DNA of 64,000 nt. Source: Pseudomonas sp. DNDY-54 (GTDB lineage: Bacteria > Pseudomonadota > Gammaproteobacteria > Pseudomonadales > Pseudomonadaceae). The notes below the pieces were generated by a model that saw nothing but the letters and a program-made list of their open reading frames with translations, did no database searches and had not been told where the DNA came from. The first letter of the stretch is position 1. Every line of letters starts with the position of its first letter. The DNA is taken from the NCBI RefSeq assembly GCF_019880365.1, contig NZ_CP082271.1:2790001-2854000 (forward strand). The letters run 5' to 3'. Below, one piece after another: positions 25,595 through 34,262 of the stretch. Made by a program: the position numbers and the translations under genes.

Positions 25595-27259
25595 TCAATC
25601 TTCGCGATAGCGGCGCAGCTTCAGTTGCTTACCACCGACGCGGGTGTCCTTGAGCTTACCCAACAGACGCTCGAGGCCCTCTTCCGGCAGTTCGACCAGG
25701 CTGAAGCTGTCGCGCACCTGGATGCGGCCGATAGCTTCGCGGGCCAGGCCGCCTTCGTTGAGGATGGCGCCGAGCAGGTTGCGAGCAGCGATGCCGTCAC
25801 GGGCGCCCAGTGGGCTGCGGCAGCGAGCGCGGCCTTCAGCCAGCGGGACCGGGGCACGACGCTCGCGGTCACCGCTACGCTCTGGACGATCGGAGCGTTC
25901 ACCCCGAGGCGCGCTGGTGGGAACCAGCGGCTGCTCTTTCTCGACTTCCGCCAAGGTCAATGCTTGCCCATTAGTGGCTTTGCGCAGCAGCGCAGCGGCC
26001 AGTGCGCGCGGACTGCAGCCGATGTCGGCTACCAGCTTGTCAAGCAGCTCGCCATGGCTCGCTTCAGCATCTGCTACCAGCGGAGCCAAGCTGTTGGTCA
26101 ACTTCTTGATGCGTGCTTCAAGTACTTGCTGACCGTTAGGCAGACGTGCTTCGGCAACCTTTTGATTGGTTACACGCTCGATGACCTGCAGCATGCGGCG
26201 CTCACGCGGGGTCACCAGCAGCAGTGCGCGACCTTCGCGACCGGCACGGCCAGTACGGCCGATACGGTGCACGTACGACTCGGGGTCGTAAGGCATATCC
26301 ACGTTGAAAACGTGGGTGATACGTGACACATCGAGGCCGCGCGCGGCGACGTCGGTTGCGACCACGATGTCCAGGCGACCATCCTTCAGCGATTCGATGA
26401 CGCGCTCACGCTGGTTCTGGGCGATGTCGCCGTTCAGCGCAGCGGCCTTGTAGCCTTTGGCTTCCAGCGCGGCGGCCAGATCAAGGGTGGCCTGCTTGGT
26501 ACGCACGAACGCGATCAGTGCGTCGAAGTCTTCGACTTCCAGCAGGCGCAGCACAGCTGCAATCTTCTGGTCGGCATGAACCATCAGGTGCGCCTGCTCG
26601 ATGCGGGCGACGGTCTGGGTCTTGGTGGCGACTTTGATGTGCTGCGGCTCGCGCAGGTGCTTCTCGGCGATGGCGCGAATCGAATGCGGCAGGGTCGCGG
26701 AGAACAGCACGGTCTGACGGCTTTCCGGCATGGCTTCGAAGATGACTTCGAGGTCGTCCATGAAGCCCAGCTTGAGCATTTCGTCAGCTTCGTCGAGTAC
26801 GAGGTACTGAATGGTGCCGAGCAGTGCGCTGTTACGGCTCAGGTGGTCGACCAGACGACCAGGCGTGGCGACGATGACTTGCGCGCCCTGGCGAATGGCC
26901 TTGAGCTGCGGGCCCATCGGTGCGCCACCGTAGACCGCAACAACGGTCAGGCCAGGCATCTGCTTGGAATAGGTTTCGAAAGCGGTGGCAACCTGCAGTG
27001 CCAGCTCGCGAGTGGGCGCGAGAATCAGCGCCTGCACTTCCTTACGGGCCGGATCGATCTTTGACAGGATTGGCAACGCGAAGGCGGCAGTTTTGCCGGT
27101 ACCGGTCTGGGCCTGGCCGATCATGTCGTGGCCGCCGAGAATTACCGGAATAGCCTGGCTCTGGATGGCCGACGGCTCTTCGTAGCCCACAGCGACAACA
27201 GCTGCGAGTACGGAGGGGTGAATACCGAGTGCGGCAAAGCCGCCGATTTCTTGGGTCAT
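25595..27259 (-). CDS. deaD: DEAD-box ATP-dependent RNA helicase (DeaD/CsdA type)
   Basis: About 554 residues. The RecA-like core has AQTGTGKT at 50-57, PTRELALQV, the DEAD box at 156-159, SAT and HRIGRTGRAGR. A basic linker (RGERSDRPERSGDRERR) leads to a C-terminal DbpA-like RNA-binding domain of about 75 residues. Such helicases assist ribosome assembly and mRNA turnover, mainly in the cold. ATG 27259 (MTQEIGGFAALG) is preferred to the frame opening at 27331: AGGA lies 8 nt upstream and the family starts there. The start codon sits in a perfect inverted repeat (see that entry). Confidence 0.93.
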   Translation of the reverse strand: MTQEIGGFAALGIHPSVLAAVVAVGYEEPSAIQSQAIPVILGGHDMIGQAQTGTGKTAAFALPILSKIDPARKEVQALILAPTRELALQVATAFETYSKQMPGLTVVAVYGGAPMGPQLKAIRQGAQVIVATPGRLVDHLSRNSALLGTIQYLVLDEADEMLKLGFMDDLEVIFEAMPESRQTVLFSATLPHSIRAIAEKHLREPQHIKVATKTQTVARIEQAHLMVHADQKIAAVLRLLEVEDFDALIAFVRTKQATLDLAAALEAKGYKAAALNGDIAQNQRERVIESLKDGRLDIVVATDVAARGLDVSRITHVFNVDMPYDPESYVHRIGRTGRAGREGRALLLVTPRERRMLQVIERVTNQKVAEARLPNGQQVLEARIKKLTNSLAPLVADAEASHGELLDKLVADIGCSPRALAAALLRKATNGQALTLAEVEKEQPLVPTSAPRGERSDRPERSGDRERRAPVPLAEGRARCRSPLGARDGIAARNLLGAILNEGGLAREAIGRIQVRDSFSLVELPEEGLERLLGKLKDTRVGGKQLKLRRYRED

Positions 27260-27291
27260 GGGTCTTTTCCTGATGCTCCGCAAAGACCCAT
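27258..27291 (-). promoter_or_regulatory. Perfect inverted repeat enclosing the deaD ribosome binding site and start codon
   Basis: In the leftward mRNA, AUGGGUCUUU (27291-27282) can pair over 10 bp without mismatch with AAAGACCCAU (27267-27258). The last two bases of the second arm are the A and U of the start codon, and the 14-nt loop ends in the Shine-Dalgarno AGGA. A hairpin here would hold the initiation site closed. That it regulates translation is an inference; the pairing itself is seen directly. Confidence 0.6.
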
Positions 27292-27464
27292 GTTCCGAAG
27301 CTGCGCATGCCATGCAAAACCCGAAGGTCACCCTGGCAGCCTTGGTCGGCGGGGTTTGCGAAAACGTAATGAATGATGAATCGTCAAGGACAGCCGCGAG
27401 AAGCGGACAGCAGCCGAAGCAGCGCTTCGTGTGTTGCAGTACCTAACGCAAGCTGAGTTTCAGC

Positions 27465-27478
27465 CGGCGCGTACTATA
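27465..27478 (-). promoter_or_regulatory. Candidate -10 element far upstream of deaD
   Basis: TATAGT on the minus strand (27473-27478) without a good -35 at standard spacing. If used, the transcript would start near 27465 and carry a leader of about 205 nt, with a small hairpin (CGAAGC GCT GCTTCG near 27417-27431) and the start-codon inverted repeat. Cold-shock helicase mRNAs often have long leaders. This is a weak call. Confidence 0.3.
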
Positions 27479-27672
27479 CCGGAATTATGTGACGGTGTGC
27501 GTGCAAATTTGTCTTGAAAGTTAGGTTCCCGAACACGGTCTGATCGACAGGACCGCCTCCGACGTTGCATCCGCGATGCGAGCTAGCCTCTACAGATGAG
27601 CCGTGCACTGCTGCGCCTGTTTTCAGTAAATCTCATCGAAGCGAGTTCAGAGAGAGGAAACCGAGATGGAAC

Positions 27673-28422
27673 TCAACTCGCCGTTCGCAGCGCATCGATC
27701 AGCGAATCGAGCGAGTAGCCCAGGCGCGGAGCAAGCGCGGCGGCCCGTTCACGCAAGGCGGAAATGTCAAGCGCCTGATCAAGATCCGCAGGCACGAACA
27801 GCACGACATTGCCCTCCTTTACTGGGCACTCCCAGTAATGACGATGGAACAGGCCACGCAATAGTGCTGCGCCGAGCGGCTTGTCTTCGTCCGTGCCCCA
27901 CTGGTTGATGATCAGCCAGCCATCGGGATTCAATTTCTGCTGACAGCGTTCGAGAAAGCGCCACGCCAGGTGGGCGGCAGCCGGACCTACGTCGGTATAG
28001 AGATCGACGAATATCAAGTCAGCCGTTTCGGCGGATTCGAGCAGTTCGATTGCATCTCCAATGCGAACGTAGAGCCGCGAATCGTTCTGCAGGCCGAGAT
28101 AGCGCATCGCCAGATCCGGCACGTCGGGACGCAGCTCAATGGCTTCAACGTCTTCCAGGGGTAGGAATTCCAGACACGCCTGTGTCAGGGTGCCGGCGCC
28201 TAGGCCAAGAAACAAAGCGGTTTCCGGTGCTGAGTGCATCAGGCCACCCATCAGCATGGCGCGGGTATAGTCGTACTCCAGCCAGCTGGGGTCCTGCGTG
28301 AAGACACAGCTTTGCTCGACCGCCGCGCCGAATTCAAGAAACCGATACTCCCCGACTTCCAGCACACGGATCAGGCCGAAAGCGTCCTTCACTTCCGCCA
28401 GCAACACTTCCTGCTCGTCCAT
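27673..28422 (-). CDS. Spermidine synthase-like protein (SpeE-family methyltransferase fold)
   Basis: About 249 residues. ALFLGLGAGTLTQACLEFLP carries the SAM-type glycine-rich motif I, EAIELRPDVPDLA the acidic residue after beta-2, and DLIFVDLYTDVGPA the motif seen in polyamine-synthase-like folds. Real aminopropyltransferases have a longer N-terminal beta domain and a gatekeeping loop, so the function as a spermidine synthase is doubtful. ATG 28422 has GGAG 8-9 nt upstream and is used instead of the longer frame. It is divergent from the DAHP synthase gene. Confidence 0.75.
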   Translation of the reverse strand: MDEQEVLLAEVKDAFGLIRVLEVGEYRFLEFGAAVEQSCVFTQDPSWLEYDYTRAMLMGGLMHSAPETALFLGLGAGTLTQACLEFLPLEDVEAIELRPDVPDLAMRYLGLQNDSRLYVRIGDAIELLESAETADLIFVDLYTDVGPAAAHLAWRFLERCQQKLNPDGWLIINQWGTDEDKPLGAALLRGLFHRHYWECPVKEGNVVLFVPADLDQALDISALRERAAALAPRLGYSLDSLIDALRTAS

Positions 28423-28539
28423 TGCGCGCTCTCCAAACCGGTCGGCGCATCTTACCAGCCCGATCGGCAAGGGCTATCAGCGCCGCGGCAGCGCATCAGG
28501 TAAAATCCGCGCACTTTTTCGCGGACGGACACGACCCTC

Positions 28540-29889
28540 ATGAGCCAAGCCTGGAGCCCCACCAGCTGGAGAACCAAACCCATCCAGCAGCAGCCTGAGT
28601 ACCCGGACGCCGAACATCTCAAACGCGTCGAGGACACACTGGCGAGCCTGCCTCCGCTGGTATTCGCCGGTGAGGCGCGGGAGCTGCGGCGGCAGTTCGG
28701 TGAAGTGACCCAAGGCCGCGCGTTCCTGCTGCAAGGCGGCGATTGCGCTGAAAGCTTCGCCGAGTTCTCCGCGCCGAAGATTCGCGACACCTTCAAGGTC
28801 CTACTGCAGATGGCCGTGGTGATGACCTTCGCGGCCGGCTGCCCCGTGATCAAGGTCGGCCGCATGGCCGGTCAGTTCGCCAAGCCGCGCTCCTCCGGCA
28901 ACGAGACCATCAACGGCGTCACCCTGCCCGCCTACCGCGGCGATATCGTTAACGGCATCGGCTTCGATCAAAAAAGCCGCGTGCCGGACCCGGAGCGCTT
29001 GCTACAGGCCTATCACCAATCCACGTCCAGCCTGAATCTATTGCGCGCCTTCGCTCAGGGCGGTTTCGCCGACCTGCATCAAGTGCATCAGTGGAATCTG
29101 GATTTCATCGCCAACTCACAGATGGCTGAGAAATATCACCAGCTAGGCGCACGGATCGACCAGGCACTGCGGTTCATGCGCGCGTGCGGGATGGACAACG
29201 CACCGCAGTTGCGGGAAACCAACTTTTTTACTGCCCACGAAGCGCTGCTGCTGAACTACGAACAGGCATTCGTGCGTCAGGATAGCCTCAGCGGCGGTTG
29301 GTACGACTGCTCTGCGCATATGCTGTGGATTGGCGATCGCACGCGTCAGCTGGACGGCGCCCATGTGGAATTTCTGCGTGGCGTGGGTAACCCGATCGGC
29401 GTGAAAGTTGGGCCGAGCATGGGCAGCGAGGATTTGATCCGCCTGATCGACATCCTCAATCCCGAAAACGATCCGGGTCGCTTAAACCTCATCGTCCGAA
29501 TGGGCGCAGACAAGGTCGAGGAAGGGCTGCCACGTCTGATCCAGACCGTTCAGGCCGAGGGCCGGCAGGTGCTGTGGAGTTCCGACCCGATGCATGGCAA
29601 CACGATGAAGGCCTCCAGCGGCTATAAAACCCGCGATTTTGCGCGGGTGCTGGCCGAGGTCCGTCGGTTCTTCGACGTGCACCGCGCCGAGGGCAGCTAT
29701 CCGGGCGGCATCCATATCGAAATGACCGGACAGAACGTGACGGAGTGCATTGGTGGGTCGCGCCCGATTACAGAAGACGGCCTCTCGGACCGTTATCACA
29801 CGCACTGCGATCCGCGCCTAAACGCCGATCAATCGCTGGAAATGGCGTTTATGATCGCTGAGACACTGAAGCAGGTGCGGCCGGACTGA
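28540..29889 (+). CDS. 3-deoxy-7-phosphoheptulonate synthase, class II (DAHP synthase)
   Basis: 449 residues, the plant-like class II type common in pseudomonads. Diagnostic segments are LQGGDCAESF, VIKVGRMAGQFAKPRSS, NEETIN-like GNETINGVTLPAYRGD, WSSDPMHGNT and GGIHIEMTGQNVTECIGG. It condenses PEP and erythrose-4-phosphate, the first step of the shikimate pathway, in the cytoplasm. It starts at ATG 28540 with a weak ribosome binding site and is followed by a hairpin at 29896-29927. Confidence 0.95.
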   Translation: MSQAWSPTSWRTKPIQQQPEYPDAEHLKRVEDTLASLPPLVFAGEARELRRQFGEVTQGRAFLLQGGDCAESFAEFSAPKIRDTFKVLLQMAVVMTFAAGCPVIKVGRMAGQFAKPRSSGNETINGVTLPAYRGDIVNGIGFDQKSRVPDPERLLQAYHQSTSSLNLLRAFAQGGFADLHQVHQWNLDFIANSQMAEKYHQLGARIDQALRFMRACGMDNAPQLRETNFFTAHEALLLNYEQAFVRQDSLSGGWYDCSAHMLWIGDRTRQLDGAHVEFLRGVGNPIGVKVGPSMGSEDLIRLIDILNPENDPGRLNLIVRMGADKVEEGLPRLIQTVQAEGRQVLWSSDPMHGNTMKASSGYKTRDFARVLAEVRRFFDVHRAEGSYPGGIHIEMTGQNVTECIGGSRPITEDGLSDRYHTHCDPRLNADQSLEMAFMIAETLKQVRPD

Positions 29890-29895
29890 TCAGTT

Positions 29896-29927
29896 TTCAC
29901 CGGCGCTTTGATTCAAGCGCTGGTGAA
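29896..29927 (+). terminator. Hairpin after the DAHP synthase gene
   Basis: TTCACC-G-GCGCTT (29896-29908) pairs with AAGCGC-T-GGTGAA (29915-29927), 12 bp plus one G-T wobble and a 6-nt loop, 7 bp after the stop codon. There is no T-run, so termination would be weak or Rho-assisted. Confidence 0.5.
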
Positions 29928-29938
29928 TCCTCCACAAT

Positions 29939-30002
29939 GTAGGGTGGCGCTTCAGCCCACCGCTTTTCAGGCAAAAAGATGGTGGGCTGAAGCCCACCCT
30001 AC
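29939..30002. repeat. Inverted pair of GTAGGGTGG palindromic units
   Basis: The left unit at 29939-29961 (GTAGGGTGG-CGCTTCAG-CCCACC) and the right unit at 29981-30002 (GGTGGGC TGAA GCCCACC CTAC) face each other across 19 bp. The right unit is the reverse complement of the unit at 5381-5402. The pair is arranged as in BIME-like mosaics. Confidence 0.7.
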
Positions 30003-30127
30003 CTCGCTATCTCACGCGTACTCGCTCCCCCCGCCGAACGAACGGCACCGGCTCTGGTCCGCGTTATAGAAGCCGGGCGCGTCGCGGGCGTCCTGGTATG
30101 GCTGCTGTCGTAGCGGAGTTGCCTGTC

Positions 30128-31576
30128 ATGACTGGCTCACCTCAAAGCAAGGGCGCAGCCCTGGCCGCTTGGATCGGACTGATTTTGGGGCCTTTGCTGT
30201 TGATCACCTGCCTGCTCACTGAGCCTCCGGGCGGGCTGTCCGGCGAAGCCTGGTTGACGGTGGGCCTGGCTGGCCTGATGGCAATCTGGTGGTCGACCGA
30301 AGCGATCCCGATACCGGCGACCTCGCTGCTGCCCATCCTGCTAATCCCACTGCTGGGTATCGACACGCTGGCCAGAGCCACTGCGCCGTACGCTAACCCG
30401 ACGATTTTTCTGTTTTTCGGCGGCTTTTTGCTCGGCCTGGCCATGCAGCGCTGGAACCTGCACCGGCGGATTGCGTTGGCGACATTACTGGCGGTAGGCA
30501 ATCAACCCAGTCGCCAGATTGCCGGGTTCATGATTGCGACTGCCTTCATCAGCATGTGGGTCAGCAATACCGCCACCAGCATCATGATGCTGCCCATCGG
30601 ATTGTCCGTCATCGGGTTATTGGTGGCGGGCAGCGAGGAGAAGGAAGGCAGTCGGTTCGCCATCGCCCTGCTACTTGGGATCGCTTATTCAGCCAGCGTC
30701 GGTGGCATTGCGACACTGATTGGCACACCGCCCAACGCGCTGCTGGCGGCTTTCCTTCGGGAGAATTACGACGTGCAGATCGGCTTTGGCCAATGGATGC
30801 TACTCGGGCTGCCGCTGAGCATTGGCATGCTGATCTTCATCTGGTGGTGGCTGACGCGCAGTGGTTTCACGTTGGCCGGCGGCGACAGCCGTGGCCTGTT
30901 GGAAACGGAGATGGCCAACCTTGGGCCAATGTCGCGTGCTGAAAAGCTCGTCGCCATGGTGTTTTCCCTGGCAGCTGCCGCCTGGATTCTGCAACCGCTT
31001 CTGGCTGGTTACGTCGAGGGCGTGAACGACACCAGTATCGCCATCGCTGCCGCCTTGGCACTGTTTCTGATCCCGGTAAATCTACGTGAGCGGGTTTTTC
31101 TGATGGATTGGGAACAGGCGAACAAGGCCCCCTGGGGTGTGTTACTGCTGTTCGGCGGTGGCCTGTCGCTCGCCGGCGCAATCGGCGAATCGGGCCTGGC
31201 CGAATGGATCGCCGAAAGCCTGGGTATTTTCGGCGCCTTGCCGTTAGTTCTGATGATCGGCCTCGTTGCACTGGTCATCATTTTTCTTACGGAAATCACC
31301 TCCAACACAGCAACAGCCGCAGCCTTCCTGCCCCTGCTCGGCGCATTGGCGGTTGCCCAAGGCATGTCGCCTGAGATGCTGGCGATTCCTGCCGCCGTTG
31401 CGGCCAGTTGCGCCTTCATGATGCCGGTGGCGACCCCGCCCAATGCCATCGTGTTCGGCACGGGCCAGCTACCGATACAGGCCATGATCAAGGCGGGCTT
31501 CGCCTTGAATCTGTTCGGCGTCGTGCTGGTTACCTTGCTCTGCTATCTGCTGGTCGGCTGGATATGGGGCGGGTGA
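30128..31576 (+). CDS. DASS/SLC13-family sodium:anion (dicarboxylate) symporter
   Basis: About 482 residues with 11 or more membrane helices. Two SNT hallmark motifs of the divalent-anion:Na+ symporter family are present, VSNTATSIMMLPIG in the first half and ITSNTATAAAFLPLLG in the second, with TPPNALLAAF and ATPPNAIVFGTG nearby. It probably imports C4-dicarboxylates or related anions across the inner membrane; the substrate is not assignable. ATG 30128 follows GGAG at 9 nt and is preferred to ATG 30098. Confidence 0.85.
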   Translation: MTGSPQSKGAALAAWIGLILGPLLLITCLLTEPPGGLSGEAWLTVGLAGLMAIWWSTEAIPIPATSLLPILLIPLLGIDTLARATAPYANPTIFLFFGGFLLGLAMQRWNLHRRIALATLLAVGNQPSRQIAGFMIATAFISMWVSNTATSIMMLPIGLSVIGLLVAGSEEKEGSRFAIALLLGIAYSASVGGIATLIGTPPNALLAAFLRENYDVQIGFGQWMLLGLPLSIGMLIFIWWWLTRSGFTLAGGDSRGLLETEMANLGPMSRAEKLVAMVFSLAAAAWILQPLLAGYVEGVNDTSIAIAAALALFLIPVNLRERVFLMDWEQANKAPWGVLLLFGGGLSLAGAIGESGLAEWIAESLGIFGALPLVLMIGLVALVIIFLTEITSNTATAAAFLPLLGALAVAQGMSPEMLAIPAAVAASCAFMMPVATPPNAIVFGTGQLPIQAMIKAGFALNLFGVVLVTLLCYLLVGWIWGG

Positions 31577-31659
31577 TGCATCCCTCAACGACGAACGCTG
31601 AGTGTTGAAAGCGGCGTTGCGGCCAGACAATACGCAGGCTGAAAAACACCACTCCATAA

Positions 31660-31690
31660 AAGACAAAACCCCGCTATTAAGCGGGGTTCG
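31660..31690 (-). terminator. Rho-independent terminator of efp
   Basis: An 8-bp stem AACCCCGC (31667-31674) with GCGGGGTT (31681-31688), loop of 6 nt. On the leftward transcript it is followed by TTGTCTTTT. It stands about 50 bp past the efp stop. Confidence 0.8.
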
Positions 31691-31738
31691 TCGTCCAATC
31701 AGCCAGCGCCGGGCTGGACCAGCAGGGAGCCAGCTGAA

Positions 31739-32305
31739 TCAAGCCTTGATACGGGACTTGTATTCGCCAGTACGGGTGTCGATTTCGATCGAGTCACCAA
31801 TTTCGCAGAAGGCAGAAACCTGCAGCTCGGCACCGTTCTTGAGGCGGGCAGTTTTCATAACCTTGCCGGACGTGTCGCCACGTACGGACGGCTCGGTGTA
31901 AACGATCTCACGAACGATAGTGTTCGGGAGTTCTACCGAGATCACCTTGTCGTTGTAAAAAGTCGCTTCGCAGACGTCAGTCATGCCGTCTTCGATGAAG
32001 GTCATCACGCCTTCCAGATCGCTTTTTTCGATTTCGTACTGATTGAACTCTTCGTCCATGAAGACATACAGCGGGTCGGCGAAGTAGGAATAGGTCACTT
32101 CCTTGCGCTCGAGAATAACCGGCTCCAGCTTGTCATCAGCCTTGTACACGGTTTCGGTCGCCGAACCATTGAGCAGGTTCTTCAGCTTCATCTTGACCAC
32201 GGCACTGTTACGACCGGACTTGTTGAACTCGGCTTTCTGGATAATCCAGGGTGCGCCGTTGATAACGGCCACTTGGCCGGCACGGAACTCTTGTGCGGTT
32301 TTCAT
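31739..32305 (-). CDS. efp: Elongation factor P
   Basis: 188 residues with three OB-like domains. Arg32 lies in the tip loop NKSGRNSA, the residue rhamnosylated by EarP in pseudomonads (other bacteria use Lys34). EF-P enters stalled ribosomes between P and E sites to help polyproline synthesis. The earP gene lies 182 bp upstream in start-corrected form, its stop 43 bp from the efp start, on the same strand. Confidence 0.96.
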   Translation of the reverse strand: MKTAQEFRAGQVAVINGAPWIIQKAEFNKSGRNSAVVKMKLKNLLNGSATETVYKADDKLEPVILERKEVTYSYFADPLYVFMDEEFNQYEIEKSDLEGVMTFIEDGMTDVCEATFYNDKVISVELPNTIVREIVYTEPSVRGDTSGKVMKTARLKNGAELQVSAFCEIGDSIEIDTRTGEYKSRIKA

Positions 32306-32348
32306 ACGAATATCCGAATGGAATTAGAGACAAAAAACAGGCCGCGTA

Positions 32349-33488
32349 TCATAGCCAATCTGTGTAAAAAAACACCAGCTTTCCAGCCAGATCCCCGTTG
32401 GCGACCTGCTTGTGTGTCCAGCGCTCGGCATGGGCGTTCAGCTCGGCCTCGTGTTCCAGGATGCTTGACCATGCTGCGGCGCTGCCCTCGCCTGCGTTCC
32501 AGGCATACCAGAATTTTCGCAGCGCGCCAGCTGGCCCTGGCGCCAAATCACGCAGATAGAGATCGAGGAACGCGTTGAGCTTGTCCCAATGCGCATCCTC
32601 CTCCTGGGGGTAGATGTGCCAGACCAGTGGGCGCCCCGCCCATTGAGCGCGGATAAACGATTCCTCGCCGCGCACAGCGTTGAAATCACAGCACCACAGA
32701 AGCATGTCGTACTGGTTCTGCGTCATGAACGGCAACACATCGATCTGCAATGCGCCACGCCCATGGCGGTCGCCCGCGCTTAGCTGTTCCAGCCCTAGCC
32801 AATGCGCAACATCGGCTAGAACCCGCCCCTCCGGGACCAAAAGATGCGTCGACCGCCGGTCCGCCGCCAGCGCATCCAGCCATCCTGCGACTGCCGGGTT
32901 TTCGTACGCGAACAGCGAGAGCAGTCGAGCACCGGGTTGCACATTCAAATCCAAACCGTGCAAAAAGGCTTCACGCAGCGTCGGATCATTCTGAAATGCC
33001 TCCCGGCGCGCCAGCAGATCGCCTTCGCGAATAAGCCCGCCGGTACCCTGCTCGAATCCCGGAAAGAAAAAGTATTTCTGCAGGCCATCGGGCTGCATCG
33101 AAGGCAACGCGTGGCAGCCCACCACCCAATCTTCGGCACTGAGGTATTCAAGATTGAGCCAGAGGATGCGGCGACCGCTGCCCGCCATCGCCTCGATATA
33201 AGCGGCAGGCAATTGGCAGGCGAAGGCTTCGATCACGATGTCCGCCGGTTCAGCGCCCGGCCATTCAGGCGACCAGTGCCGAACCTCAACACCCTCATGC
33301 CATTGCTGGCCAGCCGTAGCGCTGGTGCCCGGGCACAGCCGAGCGAACGTAGCGAGGTCATCGACCCATAGCCGAACGCACTGACCGTGCTCGGCGACGA
33401 GCTGCCGCGCCAGCCGCCAGGTCACGCCAATATCACCGTAGTTATCCACGACAACGCAGAAAATGTCCCAGCTCGCCTTGACCGACAA
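32349..33488 (-). CDS. earP: EF-P arginine rhamnosyltransferase EarP
   Basis: 379 residues (formerly DUF2331), a GT-B fold enzyme that inverts the linkage and moves rhamnose from dTDP-L-rhamnose to Arg32 of EF-P. CVVVDNYGDIGV has the two catalytic-site Asp residues at 15 and 19, and RGEESFIRAQWAGRPL has Glu275, in step with Asp13/Asp17/Glu273 of the P. aeruginosa enzyme shifted by two. The start is TTG at 33488: AAGGAG lies 6 nt upstream and the protein then begins MSVKASWDIFC. The longer frame to 33590 would add 34 non-conserved residues. Confidence 0.93.
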   Translation of the reverse strand: MSVKASWDIFCVVVDNYGDIGVTWRLARQLVAEHGQCVRLWVDDLATFARLCPGTSATAGQQWHEGVEVRHWSPEWPGAEPADIVIEAFACQLPAAYIEAMAGSGRRILWLNLEYLSAEDWVVGCHALPSMQPDGLQKYFFFPGFEQGTGGLIREGDLLARREAFQNDPTLREAFLHGLDLNVQPGARLLSLFAYENPAVAGWLDALAADRRSTHLLVPEGRVLADVAHWLGLEQLSAGDRHGRGALQIDVLPFMTQNQYDMLLWCCDFNAVRGEESFIRAQWAGRPLVWHIYPQEEDAHWDKLNAFLDLYLRDLAPGPAGALRKFWYAWNAGEGSAAAWSSILEHEAELNAHAERWTHKQVANGDLAGKLVFFYTDWL

Positions 33489-33666
33489 ACCGTTCTCCTT
33501 CGATACACGAGGTAGTAGACCGCTCTGGCGCAGCCTTCTTGAGCGGTAAAGAATACAGGTTAGAAGCACCATGCATCTGTGCAGGCGCAAACGACAACCA
33601 CGCGAAATCGCCGGAGCCTATGGGCGCCAGGGCGAAATAAACGAAGGGGAAAAGTCAGAGCGTTAT

Positions 33667-33783
33667 GGAGGTGAACCCTACCAGCCACACCCCGGCACAC
33701 AATGTCACCGCTGCGGCTGCTCCCTTCCGGGCCTGACCGGGTTCACGGCTGATCGTTGCGGGGGGACCGGCAGGGCCCACCAT
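33667..33783 (-). ncRNA. ffs: 4.5S RNA of the signal recognition particle (small bacterial SRP RNA)
   Basis: The minus strand has the conserved apical loop with CAGGCCCGGAAGGGAGCAGCC and a long rod in which GGTGGGCCCTGCCGG (5' end at 33781) pairs with CTGGTAGGGTTCACC (3' end near 33670). The length of about 112-117 nt matches E. coli 4.5S RNA. It binds Ffh and guides membrane-protein ribosomes to FtsY. Exact ends were not determined. Confidence 0.93.
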
Positions 33784-33813
33784 AACAAAACCCGCCTGGC
33801 GGCGAGCGGCGCC

Positions 33814-33841
33814 ATTGTACCGGCTTATTCCTAACTTACAA
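33814..33841 (-). promoter_or_regulatory. Sigma70-type promoter of ffs
   Basis: On the minus strand TTGTAA (33841-33836) and TACAAT (33819-33814) are separated by 16 bp. Transcription would begin near 33807, some 24 nt before the mature 5' end of the SRP RNA. Confidence 0.65.
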
Positions 33842-34262
33842 CCGGTCTCCGCACGGGTAAGACATTGAGTCTTCGAGCAATAACGACGCGCGGCCTTTTG
33901 GCGCGTTGCGCATCAGACCCACCCATCACAGAGCCGCACACCCAGCGACTCAGAACGAACTGGCCGCAGGGTCCTGCAAATCTATCCGTAATGTCGCGCC
34001 CCTCAGGCCAAAGCGCAGATGGCCCGTGCATTACCCGCCTGTAAAAAAATGCCGTGAGCCAAACCGCACCGCTCGTCAGCAAGATAAAAGATAGCCCCGC
34101 CGTGTGTCTCTCTGCCGCACAGAACCCCTATGCAAATTCGACGGCGTGTTCGAGGATAGGAAGTGCTCGAACGTGCCCACCAACGCGAATGGCACGAGGA
34201 CCGAACGAACCAGCGCAGTTGTCGCGCAGCGGAGACTGGCGGCGCTATCGAAAGAGGTAAGC
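33842..34262. other. Intergenic stretch without a recognised gene
   Basis: About 420 bp between the ffs promoter and the renalase-like gene. Small open frames exist on both strands, but none has a ribosome binding site, family resemblance or good codon pattern. The right end should hold the promoter of the rightward flavoprotein gene; I could not choose one. Confidence 0.5.

Noticed and set aside
27673..28422. Naming this gene speE
   Set aside because: It has only the methyltransferase-like core and lacks the N-terminal beta domain of true spermidine synthases, so no symbol was given.
33831..34082. An 83-codon leftward open frame upstream of the renalase-like gene
   Set aside because: It overlaps the ffs promoter, has no ribosome binding site and resembles nothing known.
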